Shown in pieces: positions 27,059 through 36,718 of a stretch of DNA of 64,000 nucleotides. The notes under the pieces are model-generated. The model was given only the letters and a program-made list of their open reading frames with translations, was not told where the DNA came from and did not search any database. Every line of letters starts with the position of its first letter. Positions within the stretch are counted from its first letter, which is position 1. Source of the DNA: Sporosarcina aquimarina (GTDB lineage: Bacteria; Bacillota; Bacilli; Bacillales_A; Planococcaceae). The DNA lies in contig NZ_JACLBZ010000020.1 of assembly GCF_019748715.1 (NCBI RefSeq), positions 1 to 64,000 on the forward strand, read 5' to 3'. The position numbers were made by a program, and so were the translations under genes.

Positions 27059-27946
27059 TCACACCTTTCTTTTTTCGACATCCCGGTGAGAAACAAACGT
27101 TGGGTAATCCTCTTTGAATTCTTTCATGAAGTATTCGGCAAGTGTGACGGAGCGATGTTGACCACCTGTACAGCCAAATGCGATGACTGCCTGCCCTTTT
27201 CCTTCTTGCTTATACTGCGGGATCAGGAATCTGAAAAGATCCGTCAATTTATCAATCAATACTTTTGTGTCATTCCACTTTAAAACGTATTCAGAGACTT
27301 CCGTATCCAATCCAGTCATTGGACGTAATTCTTCCAAATAATATGGATTCGGTAAAAATCGGACGTCAAATACGACATCTGCATCGATCGGCATTCCATG
27401 CTTAAATCCGAATGAAACAAAATTCAACGTAAACGTCGGCTCGCCTGCCTTGGAAAATTCCCGCATAATCTTTTCACGTAATTGTTTCGGCTTTAACTGG
27501 GACGTGTCATAAATCGATCGCGACAAGCCTTTTAATTCCGTCAGTAAAATACGTTCTTTCCGTATGCCTTCGAGCAACACGCCACCTTCGGATAAAGGAT
27601 GAGAGCGACGCGTTTCCTTATAGCGTTTAACAAGCGTTTCATCATTCGCATCAAGAAATAACAAACTCGCCTTAACGCCATCCATTTTGAACAACTCATC
27701 CAAAGCAGTGACCAATGAATCAAACAGGCTGCCACCGCGTGTATCCATCACCGCGGCAATGCGTCTCATCTGATTATCGGATTTCATCATCAATTCCAAG
27801 AATGTCACAAATAATTCGGGTGGCAGATTGTCGATACAATAGAAGCCCATATCCTCAAAACATTGCATAGCAACCGTTTTTCCAGCACCTGACATTCCGC
27901 TAATAATTACAACTTCATATTCATTTGAAACATGTGGTTGATCCAT
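27059..27946 (-). CDS. rapZ: RNase adapter / nucleotide-binding protein RapZ (YvcJ)
   Basis: 295-residue protein with Walker A GMSGAGKT at the N-terminus, [14 protein letters not shown] and the C-terminal [19 protein letters not shown] characteristic of RapZ. In Escherichia coli it senses GlcN6P and directs RNase E to GlmZ; in Bacillus subtilis YvcJ has GTPase activity and affects competence. It is coupled to the nudix gene (7-nt spacing) and glmR. Confidence 0.95.
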   Translation of the reverse strand: MDQPHVSNEYEVVIISGMSGAGKTVAMQCFEDMGFYCIDNLPPELFVTFLELMMKSDNQMRRIAAVMDTRGGSLFDSLVTALDELFKMDGVKASLLFLDANDETLVKRYKETRRSHPLSEGGVLLEGIRKERILLTELKGLSRSIYDTSQLKPKQLREKIMREFSKAGEPTFTLNFVSFGFKHGMPIDADVVFDVRFLPNPYYLEELRPMTGLDTEVSEYVLKWNDTKVLIDKLTDLFRFLIPQYKQEGKGQAVIAFGCTGGQHRSVTLAEYFMKEFKEDYPTFVSHRDVEKRKV

Positions 27947-27952
27947 ACTATT

Positions 27953-28429
27953 CTATTCACCTTCCATCGATTGTTGTAGCGACTCACGCAATAAACGAAA
28001 TTGCTCTGTATAATAAAACGTTCCATATTGCGTACCTTCATGATGAATCGCAAACAATAAATTGGAACGATCTCCTTCCGCCATCGGTAATGTATGCAGA
28101 CTCTCTATAGGATGCCATTCCAGCTCTCCTTCTACTGTTGTTTCCAACAGTTCACCCGAATAATCATGTGCAATGAATGTGAAAAGGAGCCATTCATTCA
28201 ATAATGCCTCGCCCTCATCATCCATGATCATCATTGTATAGACCCCTTTAAGATGCGGATTGATGGGACACGCTCCAGTTTCCTCTACGAATTCGCGTAT
28301 AGCGGCTTCATAGATGGATTCCCCCTCATCAATTTTCCCTCCCGGAGCCACATACCATCCGCGTCTCGGTTTCTTCAGCAAAAGGACTTGCCCATCTTTG
28401 ACTACGAGTAAATTAGCAATTTTTTGCAT
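27953..28429 (-). CDS. Nudix hydrolase (YvcI type, MutT-like)
   Basis: 158-residue Nudix protein. The Nudix box spans about residues 38-60: GGKIDEGESIYEAAIREF then VEETGA, with all catalytic acids. Family members hydrolyse nucleoside diphosphate derivatives such as 8-oxo-dGTP; substrate here unknown. ATG at 28429 was preferred over a start 27 codons upstream because it precedes the domain directly and follows GTGGGGAA. Confidence 0.88.
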   Translation of the reverse strand: MQKIANLLVVKDGQVLLLKKPRRGWYVAPGGKIDEGESIYEAAIREFVEETGACPINPHLKGVYTMMIMDDEGEALLNEWLLFTFIAHDYSGELLETTVEGELEWHPIESLHTLPMAEGDRSNLLFAIHHEGTQYGTFYYTEQFRLLRESLQQSMEGE

Positions 28430-28462
28430 ATGTAGTTCCCCACTTTTCAAGTATGTAGTACT

Positions 28463-28492
28463 AGTATACAATGCTTTCCGGAAAAACGACAA
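28463..28492 (-). promoter_or_regulatory. Promoter of the nudix-rapZ-glmR-whiA-crh operon
   Basis: TTGTCG and TATACT with an 18-nt spacer, leftward, about 30 nt before the nudix ATG. The -35 box overlaps the T-run of the trxB terminator. Confidence 0.55.
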
Positions 28493-28534
28493 AAAAAGGA
28501 GGCTATTCACGGAAGTTTGTTACCGCAAATAGCC
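28491..28534 (-). terminator. Terminator of trxB
   Basis: GGCTATTTGCGG and CCGTGAATAGCC form a 12-bp stem (two G-U) with a 10-nt loop, followed by TCCTTTTTTT. Confidence 0.85.
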
Positions 28535-28626
28535 ACAAAGTTGCTATATTGTAAAAAGGGGGTCTTGACTACCTATACAATAACCTTTCTACATTGCAAA
28601 CCTGTTACATTGAAGTTACGAATCGA

Positions 28627-29640
<1,014 letters not shown>

Positions 29641-29669
29641 TCAACTTAAATGCAACATCCAATTTGCTG

Positions 29670-31193
29670 TCAATCCGTCGTGTAAGGCAAAAATTGGATC
29701 AATTCCTGAACATACTTTGTTAAGGTGGCAACAGCTACGTCATATTTCTCTGCCAGCGACTTCTTCGTCACTTGATCATAGCGCGATGATTGGAACATAT
29801 AGTCTACAGCTGCGGCAATTGCTTTAGGATTTGCAAAAGCATACTCTCCGACCAAAGCATTCTCACATAATGTGAACCACATCTGAAACAAATGTGTCCC
29901 TTGCTGATCCAGTGGCATGTACTGTTCATACAGTAAATCACACGTCGTTAACGCTTTTTTCAATGATTTTTCAAAATCGTTCTCTGCTACAAATTCGTAA
30001 TCTAAGCTATGTGCCAAAAACAACTGTTCCGACGCACTTAACTCTTCCACATTAATATAGCCGGGATGCGACAAAATTTCTTGCAAATGTGAGGACTTGC
30101 CTAATAAATACAAGCCAAACATCCGCTCACTGCGATAAGGATTGGAAATCTTCTCGATTAAAAACGAGACATCTTCCTCATACGAATCCGGATCCAACTC
30201 ATCTTCTAACGATTTCCAAGGCTCAAATCCAGCTTTTGACGGATCCATTTGCAATAGTTTCTCATAAGCCTGCTCTGCTACTTGGCGGTGTCCGGTAAAA
30301 TAGGCTGCATTCGAAAGCCAGAAGTAATAACCGACATCACCCTGGAAGCCACGCTTCTGCAAACTGCGCAGCCAATAATACGCTTCTTCATAGCGACCTG
30401 TCAGCGCAAATGTCGCTCCCAGTTTGTATCGATGTTCGACTTGATATGGTTTGATCTTAGACAATAATTCCATCATGCTGCCAAGTCGCTCTTCATCTCG
30501 TCCGTAATAGAAAAACACGGCTAAATTACAGAGTGCATGAATATTGCCTTTCTCCTCACGAAGTACATCATATAAAATCTCTTCCGCATGTTTTTCTTTG
30601 CCTATATAAAAGTACGCCAGCGCCAAGTTATTGTGGACAGCCCAAGTTTTTGGGTAGTCTGCCAAAAGATCTTCCAGTACATCAATCGCTTGCTCGAAGT
30701 TGCCTTCTTCCATCATCCTTCGGGCCTTTTCTTGCATGAACAAGACTTCTCCGTCCGGGACTTCCCCATCTTCGAGATATGTTTCTTCTTGATCGGCAAA
30801 CTCAACGATTTCGTGCGCTTCCTCGACAAATATTCCATCTGGAGACAATCCGATATACTTGTTCGCATACTGTTTCGCCTCACGCAACAACCCAAGATGC
30901 GCATGAACTTCAGCCAAATAAAATGTTGTCTCTTCGTTGTTCGGCTCTAACTCATCCGCTGCTCTCAGCAATTCATAAGCATCCTCAAAACGGCCGACCT
31001 CCATGATGAAAACACCATACTCCATCTGGGTCAGTGCATCCTCAGGATTCAGCTCCAATGCGCGTTTATAATATTTTTCAGCGTCTGAAAACTGCTCACG
31101 CTGCATAGCCTGCATCGCACGCTTACGATAGAAATCTCCATCCGGCAGAAATGACACAATTTTATCCTTTTTGAACCTTTGTTTTTTATCCAA
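29670..31193 (-). CDS. Tetratricopeptide repeat protein (YvcD type)
   Basis: 507-residue soluble protein with several TPR motifs: FSDAEKYYKRALELNPEDALTQ, ARRMMEEGNFEQAIDVLEDLLADYP and YEEAYYWLRSLQKRG are clear, in two blocks (about 25-115 and 155-320). The C-terminal 170 residues are helical without recognised domain. TTG start follows GGAGGAG. It probably acts as a protein-binding scaffold; partners are unknown. The next gene upstream belongs to a separate operon. Confidence 0.85.
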   Translation of the reverse strand: MDKKQRFKKDKIVSFLPDGDFYRKRAMQAMQREQFSDAEKYYKRALELNPEDALTQMEYGVFIMEVGRFEDAYELLRAADELEPNNEETTFYLAEVHAHLGLLREAKQYANKYIGLSPDGIFVEEAHEIVEFADQEETYLEDGEVPDGEVLFMQEKARRMMEEGNFEQAIDVLEDLLADYPKTWAVHNNLALAYFYIGKEKHAEEILYDVLREEKGNIHALCNLAVFFYYGRDEERLGSMMELLSKIKPYQVEHRYKLGATFALTGRYEEAYYWLRSLQKRGFQGDVGYYFWLSNAAYFTGHRQVAEQAYEKLLQMDPSKAGFEPWKSLEDELDPDSYEEDVSFLIEKISNPYRSERMFGLYLLGKSSHLQEILSHPGYINVEELSASEQLFLAHSLDYEFVAENDFEKSLKKALTTCDLLYEQYMPLDQQGTHLFQMWFTLCENALVGEYAFANPKAIAAAVDYMFQSSRYDQVTKKSLAEKYDVAVATLTKYVQELIQFLPYTTD

Positions 31194-31206
31194 TCGAACT
31201 CCTCCG

Positions 31207-31240
31207 AAAAAGTAAGAGGAACGTTCAAAACGTCCCTCTC
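31207..31240 (-). terminator. Terminator of the hprK operon
   Basis: GAGGGACGTT and AACGTTCCTC pair around a 3-nt loop and are followed by TTACTTTTTC on the minus strand. Confidence 0.78.
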
Positions 31241-31283
31241 TGCAATCTACCTTCTATTATAGCACAACTTATTCACTCGTCAT

Positions 31284-31805
31284 TCATTTGTCTTCCCGGG
31301 CAGCCCGTGCCTTCATTTCCTCAGCTGAATAAATGACTTTGACTGGATTTCCGCCCGCAAAAACACCGGCAGGAATATCACGGTTGACTAATGATGCCGC
31401 TGAAACGATGGCACCATCGCCAATTTTGACTCCAGGTAAAATCGTCGTATTGGCACCAATTAAGACGTTGCTGCCAATTTCCACATCTCCTATACGATAC
31501 TCATCGATCAAATATTCATGCGCCAAAATGGTCGTATTGAAACCAATGATTGAGTTATCGCCGACCGAAATGCGTTCAGGAAACATGACATCTGGTACGA
31601 CCATTAACGCAAATGCCGTCTGTTTCCCTACCTTCATCCGAAGAAATAGACGATACAAAACATTTTTCCAGGATACGAACGGAGTATATCGAGCGATTTG
31701 GATGATAATGAAATTCTTTGCTACTTTAAAGATCGAAACAGTCCGATAAATATGCCAAAGTGAATTCGCTTCTCCTTTGGAAGGATAGCGTTCGGTGCGT
31801 CTCAC
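31284..31805 (-). CDS. Left-handed beta-helix acyltransferase (YvoF type)
   Basis: 173-residue hexapeptide-repeat O-acetyltransferase-like protein: an N-terminal helical part (about 1-60) and a LbH domain (about 70-165) with IGDVEIGSNVLIGANTTILP and IGDGAIVSAASLVNRDIP. The acceptor is not known; Bacillus subtilis yvoF has the same place after ppaX. GTG start overlaps the ppaX stop (GTGA). Confidence 0.88.
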   Translation of the reverse strand: MRRTERYPSKGEANSLWHIYRTVSIFKVAKNFIIIQIARYTPFVSWKNVLYRLFLRMKVGKQTAFALMVVPDVMFPERISVGDNSIIGFNTTILAHEYLIDEYRIGDVEIGSNVLIGANTTILPGVKIGDGAIVSAASLVNRDIPAGVFAGGNPVKVIYSAEEMKARAAREDK

Positions 31806-32461
31806 GGCCGCTCTCCCTTTAGCACGTCGTATAGATCCGACATATGATGCAACATGAAATCCGGTTTAAATGTCTGCAAATAGTCTTCCCCTTTTAACGC
31901 CCAGGCAACAGCGGCAGTGCGTACACCCGCATTTTGCCCTCCTAATATATCATGGAAATTATCCCCTATCATCAGGGCTTCTTCAGGCGTACGGTCTAAG
32001 CGCTCTAATGCCAGAATAAGGGGCTCAGGGTCTGGCTTGGCATTCGTCACATCATCCAGACCGATAACTGTCTCAAAATAAGAATCTATTCCAATCAGAC
32101 GCAAGCCTCTTTCCACCATGTCACGCTTTTTCGTTGAAACAACAGCCATTTTCATGCCCATTTCATACAATCTGCGGAGCGTATCCTCCACTCCATCAAA
32201 GGCACTGACCAGTTCATCATGATTCGCTAAATTCCAAACTCTATATTCATCGATTAATTGGTCTGTCATTTCGGGTGCAATTGAAGAAAAGGTGTCATGC
32301 AATGAAGGACCGATGAAGGGCAATATTTCCTCTCTTTGAAAACGGCCTGGAAAATGGTCATTCAGTACATGTTGAAAGGTAGCGATAATTAATTCGTTCG
32401 TATCTCCCAAAGTCCCATCAAAATCAAACAATAAGGTAGTGATCGGTTTAACAGTCAACAA
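31802..32461 (-). CDS. ppaX: Pyrophosphatase PpaX (HAD superfamily)
   Basis: 219-residue HAD hydrolase with motif I DFDGTLGDT, motif II VVSTKK, and motif IV MIGDNFHDI. PpaX degrades the pyrophosphate released when HprK uses pyrophosphate to dephosphorylate... and phosphorylate HPr/Crh, so its place in the hprK operon is functional. TTG start after GGAGGAG, overlapping the upstream gene by 14 nt. Confidence 0.93.
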   Translation of the reverse strand: MLTVKPITTLLFDFDGTLGDTNELIIATFQHVLNDHFPGRFQREEILPFIGPSLHDTFSSIAPEMTDQLIDEYRVWNLANHDELVSAFDGVEDTLRRLYEMGMKMAVVSTKKRDMVERGLRLIGIDSYFETVIGLDDVTNAKPDPEPLILALERLDRTPEEALMIGDNFHDILGGQNAGVRTAAVAWALKGEDYLQTFKPDFMLHHMSDLYDVLKGERP

Positions 32462-33413
32462 CAGACTCCTCCTTCTCTCTCGGCTGTTTCCACAGCACGC
32501 TGACCGTAACAGTCAGCAATATGGCAGTCACAAGCCGTATTAAGAATAATGGCCAAATCGGAATGCCTAACGGTAAGAAGAGCAATGTGTCTTCAATCAC
32601 CGCATGGCACGCCATTAAGAAAATAAATGCCAAAGTAATATCACGTTTGGAAACTCCATCTTCCTGAACAGCTTGAATCATGACACCTGCCCCATACGCT
32701 AGGCCAATTAACAGACCCGCGACAAGTGTCATGGAAGCATTTGGTTTCACGCCAATCAACTTTGTAAATGGGGCGACTCCATTTGAAAAACGTTCCAAAT
32801 AATTTCGGTCTTTCACGAACTGAACAAATAGCATCAGCGGGATAACGATCAGAGCAAGCTGTAACACTCCGAACGTTGCTTTTTCTGTACCCAAAAGGAT
32901 AATCTGCCAAATGCCGTCAGGAATAACTTCCGCTTTCGGAGTCAAACCGTATTGTGCGGTTTCCGAACCGCCTGTCCAGAAAAGGTTCAATAGTATGCCA
33001 GCAAGCGCTGCCAGTCCAAGACGGACCACAAGGACAAGCCAAAGCTTCACACCAACTTTCAGGGCCACGGCTGTTTCGATAAAAAGATTATGTGCGAAAC
33101 TGATCATAACGGCTATGATGAATACTTCCTTCACCGTCAACTCCAGGGAGATGATCCCTGCAATCCCCGCATACAAATTCAATGCATTCCCAAGCACAAG
33201 TGGAACGGCTGCTTCACCGCGCAAGCCAAAGATATGCATGAGCGGAGAAATGAGTTCCACTAACCAAGGCAGGATAGGCGTAAATTGCAAGATGGTGACG
33301 AACAATGTAATAGGAAAAATGATTTTCCCCAGTGACCAAGTGGTTTTCAGCCCAGCCTGCAAACCGCTTTGCAACGTACTGGACAATGAGATATTATTTT
33401 TGTTTGTCTTCAT
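32448..33413 (-). CDS. Nucleoside-recognition (Gate) domain membrane protein (YvoD type)
   Basis: About 321-residue membrane protein with eight or so hydrophobic helices and two Gate-type repeats (PLVLGNALNLYAGIAGII and related FLMACHAVIEDTLLFLPLG). The family resembles spore maturation proteins SpmA/B and nucleoside transporters; function is unknown. Two ATGs (33422 and 33413) are possible; the second has better spacing from AAGGTG. It overlaps lgt upstream and ppaX downstream. Confidence 0.85.
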   Translation of the reverse strand: MKTNKNNISLSSTLQSGLQAGLKTTWSLGKIIFPITLFVTILQFTPILPWLVELISPLMHIFGLRGEAAVPLVLGNALNLYAGIAGIISLELTVKEVFIIAVMISFAHNLFIETAVALKVGVKLWLVLVVRLGLAALAGILLNLFWTGGSETAQYGLTPKAEVIPDGIWQIILLGTEKATFGVLQLALIVIPLMLFVQFVKDRNYLERFSNGVAPFTKLIGVKPNASMTLVAGLLIGLAYGAGVMIQAVQEDGVSKRDITLAFIFLMACHAVIEDTLLFLPLGIPIWPLFLIRLVTAILLTVTVSVLWKQPREKEESVVDC

Positions 33414-34227
33414 AATTTTCATTCACCTTCATCACAAATCTTCGGTATAACAAGATCGCGATCCCAATAATAACGCCGGCAACAGATACCATCTGTGCCG
33501 CTCTCAAGCTGCCGATTACATACAGACTGTCCGTCCGCATTCCTTCAATGAAGAAACGACCGATCGAATACCAGATGACATAAAATAAAAAGATTTCTCC
33601 GCGCTTCATCTTCAATACTCTTCGAATGACTAGAATTAAAATTAGCCCTACAACATTCCACATCGACTCATACAGAAATGTCGGATGGTAGGTCACTCCT
33701 TCGATGGTCATCTGGTTCATAATCCAGTCTGGAATGATCGTGTTTTCTTTAAACGCATCTGAAACAGGACCACCATGCGCTTCCTGGTTCATGAAATTCC
33801 CCCACCGGCCGATAATCTGACCGATCAATAAGCCGGGCGCTGTAATATCCGCGACTTTCCAAAACGACACGCCGCGCTTTCTCGTAAAAATAATGGCCGT
33901 AATCACGGCACCGATCAGCGCACCATGAATGGCAATTCCGCCGTTCCAGATCTGGATAATCTGGCCGGGATGGTCACGATAATAATCCCAAGTGAAAATG
34001 ACGTAATAAATACGCGCACTGATGATTGAAATCGGAATCGCCCAAATGAGCATATCCGTCAAAAAGTCAGGGTGCATGCCCCTTCTCAACATTTCACGTT
34101 GCACGATGATGAATCCTAATACAATCCCTAATGCAATGAGAATACCATACCAGCGTACTTCTAAAGCTGTATCCGAAGTGCCGATTCTAATCGCGACAGG
34201 ATTAATCGCAAGTAAAAATAAATTCAC
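33394..34227 (-). CDS. lgt: Prolipoprotein diacylglyceryl transferase
   Basis: Adds diacylglycerol from phosphatidylglycerol to the lipobox Cys of prolipoproteins, the first step in maturing lipoproteins such as PrsA, MntA and EhuB in this window. 277 residues, seven hydrophobic helices; signature GRWGNFMNQEAHGGP (Lgt signature with essential Arg and Asn), RGMHPDFLTDMLIWAI and HGALIGAV are visible. It starts one nucleotide after hprK. Confidence 0.97.
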   Translation of the reverse strand: MNLFLLAINPVAIRIGTSDTALEVRWYGILIALGIVLGFIIVQREMLRRGMHPDFLTDMLIWAIPISIISARIYYVIFTWDYYRDHPGQIIQIWNGGIAIHGALIGAVITAIIFTRKRGVSFWKVADITAPGLLIGQIIGRWGNFMNQEAHGGPVSDAFKENTIIPDWIMNQMTIEGVTYHPTFLYESMWNVVGLILILVIRRVLKMKRGEIFLFYVIWYSIGRFFIEGMRTDSLYVIGSLRAAQMVSVAGVIIGIAILLYRRFVMKVNENYEDKQK

Positions 34228-35178
34228 TTAGTCGCTCTCCTCTGCTTTCAAAATTTCCGCATTCTCTGCGATTGCTTGGTCCAAACGCTTTGTAAATTCA
34301 TCCGCTGCATTGAATCCTAGACGCTTCATACGGTAATCCATAGCAGCGACTTCAATGATGACCGCGATATTCCGACCTGGTCTGACCGGAACGGACAAGC
34401 GTGTAATTTGTGAATCAAGGATTTCAATCTTTTCCTCATCGATTCCCAAACGATCATAATGCTTATCCTCATCCCAAATTTCCAAGTCGACCGCCAACAG
34501 CACCCGCTTATCATCCTTCACTGCACTCGCACCGAATAACGTCATCATATCAATAATGCCAATGCCACGGATTTCCAACATATGCTTAAGCAACTTCGGT
34601 GACGTACCGATCAAAACGTTTTCCGATACTTGGCGAATTTCCACCGAGTCATCCGCGACAAGTCGGTGACCTTTTTTAATTAGTTCCAACGCGGTCTCAC
34701 TCTTTCCAACGCCGCTTCCTCCAGTGATCAAGACACCGACACCATAGACGTCCACTAATACACCGTGGACTGTAGTCATAGGGGCAAGCTGACCGACTAA
34801 GTAATTCGTCAGCATGCCGGAAAATTGCGTCGTTTTGTAATCAGTGCGCAAAACCGGAACATTTTTTTCATCCGCCAGCTGACTTAGTTCTCTCGGTCCT
34901 TCTTCACCATGTGCAATAATGAATGCAGGCGTATCCTCCGAGCAAAGACGTTCCAAACGTTTTCTTCTCGTAATCGACGGCAATGTTTCCAAGAACGACA
35001 TTTCCTTGCGGCCGATCAATTGCACGCGCTCCGATGGATAATAATCAAAATAACCAGCCATCTCAAGACCTGGCCGTGAAATATCGCTCATATTGATATG
35101 CCGATGAATACCTTCGTGTCCTGCAATCAATTCAAGGCCGAATCGATTCATAATATCTTCTACTGTTAGTTCCCCCAT
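34228..35178 (-). CDS. hprK: HPr kinase/phosphorylase
   Basis: Phosphorylates Ser46 of HPr and Crh when glycolytic intermediates are high and reverses this when phosphate is high; the master switch of carbon catabolite repression. 316 residues: N-terminal domain (about 1-130) and catalytic domain with P-loop GGSGVGKSETALEL, and the HPrK signature LEIRGIGIIDMMTLFG. Start at 35178 (MGELTVEDI) follows GGGGAG; an upstream start at 35217 would add 13 residues with no family support. First gene of the hprK-lgt-yvoD-ppaX-yvoF operon. Confidence 0.97.
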   Translation of the reverse strand: MGELTVEDIMNRFGLELIAGHEGIHRHINMSDISRPGLEMAGYFDYYPSERVQLIGRKEMSFLETLPSITRRKRLERLCSEDTPAFIIAHGEEGPRELSQLADEKNVPVLRTDYKTTQFSGMLTNYLVGQLAPMTTVHGVLVDVYGVGVLITGGSGVGKSETALELIKKGHRLVADDSVEIRQVSENVLIGTSPKLLKHMLEIRGIGIIDMMTLFGASAVKDDKRVLLAVDLEIWDEDKHYDRLGIDEEKIEILDSQITRLSVPVRPGRNIAVIIEVAAMDYRMKRLGFNAADEFTKRLDQAIAENAEILKAEESD

Positions 35179-35329
35179 AAAGCTCCCCGCTTTCCAACTC
35201 GTGTCATAGCTATCCAAATCTTATTTTAACATGAAGAAAAAGAAATGAAATGGATTTATCCTTGTGATACTTCATATGGGCTGTCTCCTTTTTCAACAAG
35301 ACAACTATCTACAGAGTAAAGGAGAGTGG

Positions 35330-35887
35330 ATGAAAATGACACTAATCATTCTTGACGCTGGACATGGGCCAAACACGCCAGGAAAGAGGTCCCCTGATGG
35401 AAAGCTGCGTGAGTTCCAGTTTAATTCGGCGGTTGCTGCACTTGTTGGAGATCGTTTAAGCCGGGAAGGTATCAAAGTTCGATACGTGCATGAGGCTTCA
35501 CGTGATGTGCCCTTAAACGAACGGACGGCGCTTGCCAATCGATTACGGGCAGATGCGTATGTATCAATCCACGCAAATGCGCATGGTAATGGATGGAGCG
35601 AAGCACACGGGATTGAGACGTATATTTATCCACAGGCAAGCAAAAGTTCCTCCGTACTGGCGTCGCTAGTCCAAAAGAACATAATCACCGCCTGTCAACG
35701 AACCGATCGCGGTGTAAAGAAGGCGAACTTCGCTGTCTTACGAGATACTCAGATGCCAGCCATCCTGGTAGAATGCGGCTTCATGTCGAATCGCACAGAG
35801 GCTCTGTTGCTGCAGAGCAAAGCGTATCAACTGCAATGCGCAAGAGCGATTACGTTTGGGATTCTTTGTTGGGTTTATACCAAATAA
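35330..35887 (+). CDS. N-acetylmuramoyl-L-alanine amidase (Amidase_3)
   Basis: Cleaves the bond between MurNAc and L-Ala in peptidoglycan. The 185-residue catalytic domain has all zinc and catalytic residues of the family: His in LDAGHGPNT, Glu in REFQFN, His in SIHANAHG and Glu in LVECGFMSN. There is no signal peptide and no cell-wall binding domain; this matches CwlC-type amidases, which act from inside the mother cell during lysis, although no SPOR repeat is present either. Start at 35330 after AAAGGAGAGTGG. Divergent from hprK. Confidence 0.9.
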   Translation: MKMTLIILDAGHGPNTPGKRSPDGKLREFQFNSAVAALVGDRLSREGIKVRYVHEASRDVPLNERTALANRLRADAYVSIHANAHGNGWSEAHGIETYIYPQASKSSSVLASLVQKNIITACQRTDRGVKKANFAVLRDTQMPAILVECGFMSNRTEALLLQSKAYQLQCARAITFGILCWVYTK

Positions 35888-35930
35888 AAAAGCCCCTGTC
35901 CAATCACTTATTTTGTGATTGGGCAGGGGT
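35884..35930 (-). terminator. Long stem-loop after the amidase gene
   Basis: GCCCCTGTCCAATCAC and GTGATTGGGCAGGGG pair around a short loop. The run of six Ts is on the minus strand; the plus strand continues TTAAAGC without a T-run, which is the wrong way round for the amidase gene. Confidence 0.65.
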
Positions 35931-36090
35931 TAAAGCTAAAATTAGAGAATTGGTGATTAATAATGGCATCGTTGCTCTACGTTCTAGTCGGACGCTTTCT
36001 TACCTCTAGTCAAAGGTTTTGTTAGAATAAAAGATAAGTATTATGATTTACTATCCGAATAGGCGTGTGAAACCACAGCTAGTGAGCACT

Positions 36091-36169
36091 CCGGGATTTC
36101 CGCTCCAGACGGTACGCTTTCCGGGGGGCGTGGCCTTGAGCCTCCAGGAGTCGACCGTCTTCCGCTCCA
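36091..36169. repeat. GC-rich intergenic repeat, left copy
   Basis: Contains ACGCTTTCCGGGGGGCG (36114-36130), complementary to the right copy at 36584-36600 with one mismatch in 17. Elements built around CGCTTTCCGCGGGGCG are common between genes in Bacillaceae and Planococcaceae (from memory, not searched). Confidence 0.65.
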
Positions 36170-36540
36170 ATCGCAAATTAGAGTGTAAAGTCATATGGCA
36201 AATTCCTTGTAATTTTTATAAATCTAGAAAGTGCTCCCACAGTCAGAGTACAAAACCGGCACTTTTCATTGACTTTGTTAAAGGGCAGAAGTGATTTTAA
36301 CATCAACAAGCTCACAGGCAATGCTCCATGCCATTTAGCATTTGAACTATTATCACTATTGTTGGAGAACAAAACATTGCCACTTGAAAATTACGATGAA
36401 CTACACTTTAAAGTTACCGTCACAAAGTAGGGATTCGAGCGAAAGACGGGCGAAATGCAAAAATATGCTCCCAACGCTTCGCTTATGCTCGCAAAAGCCT
36501 TACTTCGTGACGGCTTTTCCTGTGGGATTTAGCGCGAATG

Positions 36541-36620
36541 ATGAGACCCTGGACTGAGCGTAGCGAAGGAAGCGGCTCATCCGCGCCCCGCGGAAAGCGT
36601 TCGCCTGGAACGTAGATCAA
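36541..36620. repeat. GC-rich intergenic repeat, right copy (inverted)
   Basis: Contains CGCCCCGCGGAAAGCGT (36584-36600), the inverse of the left copy core. Flanking sequence GAGACCCTGGACTGAGCG and TTCGCCTGGAACG is part of the same element type. Confidence 0.65.
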
Positions 36621-36667
36621 CGTTGCCCTTACCACCCCCTATTCTTGTTTCTTCAGCTCAAACACCC

Positions 36668-36712
36668 GCCCTATCACAAGATAAGTGACAGGGCGGGTGT
36701 TTTCATTTTCAA
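36668..36712 (+). terminator. Terminator between the repeat spacer and the YvlB-like gene
   Basis: ACACCCGCCCTATCAC and GTGACAGGGCGGGTGT form a long stem followed by TTTCATTTTC on the plus strand; the minus strand has only TGTTTGAG. It ends next to the stop codon of the leftward gene yet is best suited to rightward transcription. Confidence 0.7.
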
Positions 36713-36718
36713 GTATGT

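Larger units (their letters stand above)
35931..36667. other. Gene-free, repeat-bearing spacer
   Basis: About 740 nt without a supportable gene. It holds two inverted copies of a GC-rich element (see 36091-36169 and 36541-36620). The DNA between them has several short frames with no recognisable motif and looks like decayed sequence. Confidence 0.6.

Noticed and set aside
35884..35930. Normal terminator of the amidase gene
   Set aside because: The T-run is on the opposite strand, so it was reported as a misoriented stem instead.
36178..36372. 64-codon minus-strand frame between the GC-rich repeats
   Set aside because: No ribosome site, no recognised motif and located in decayed repeat DNA.
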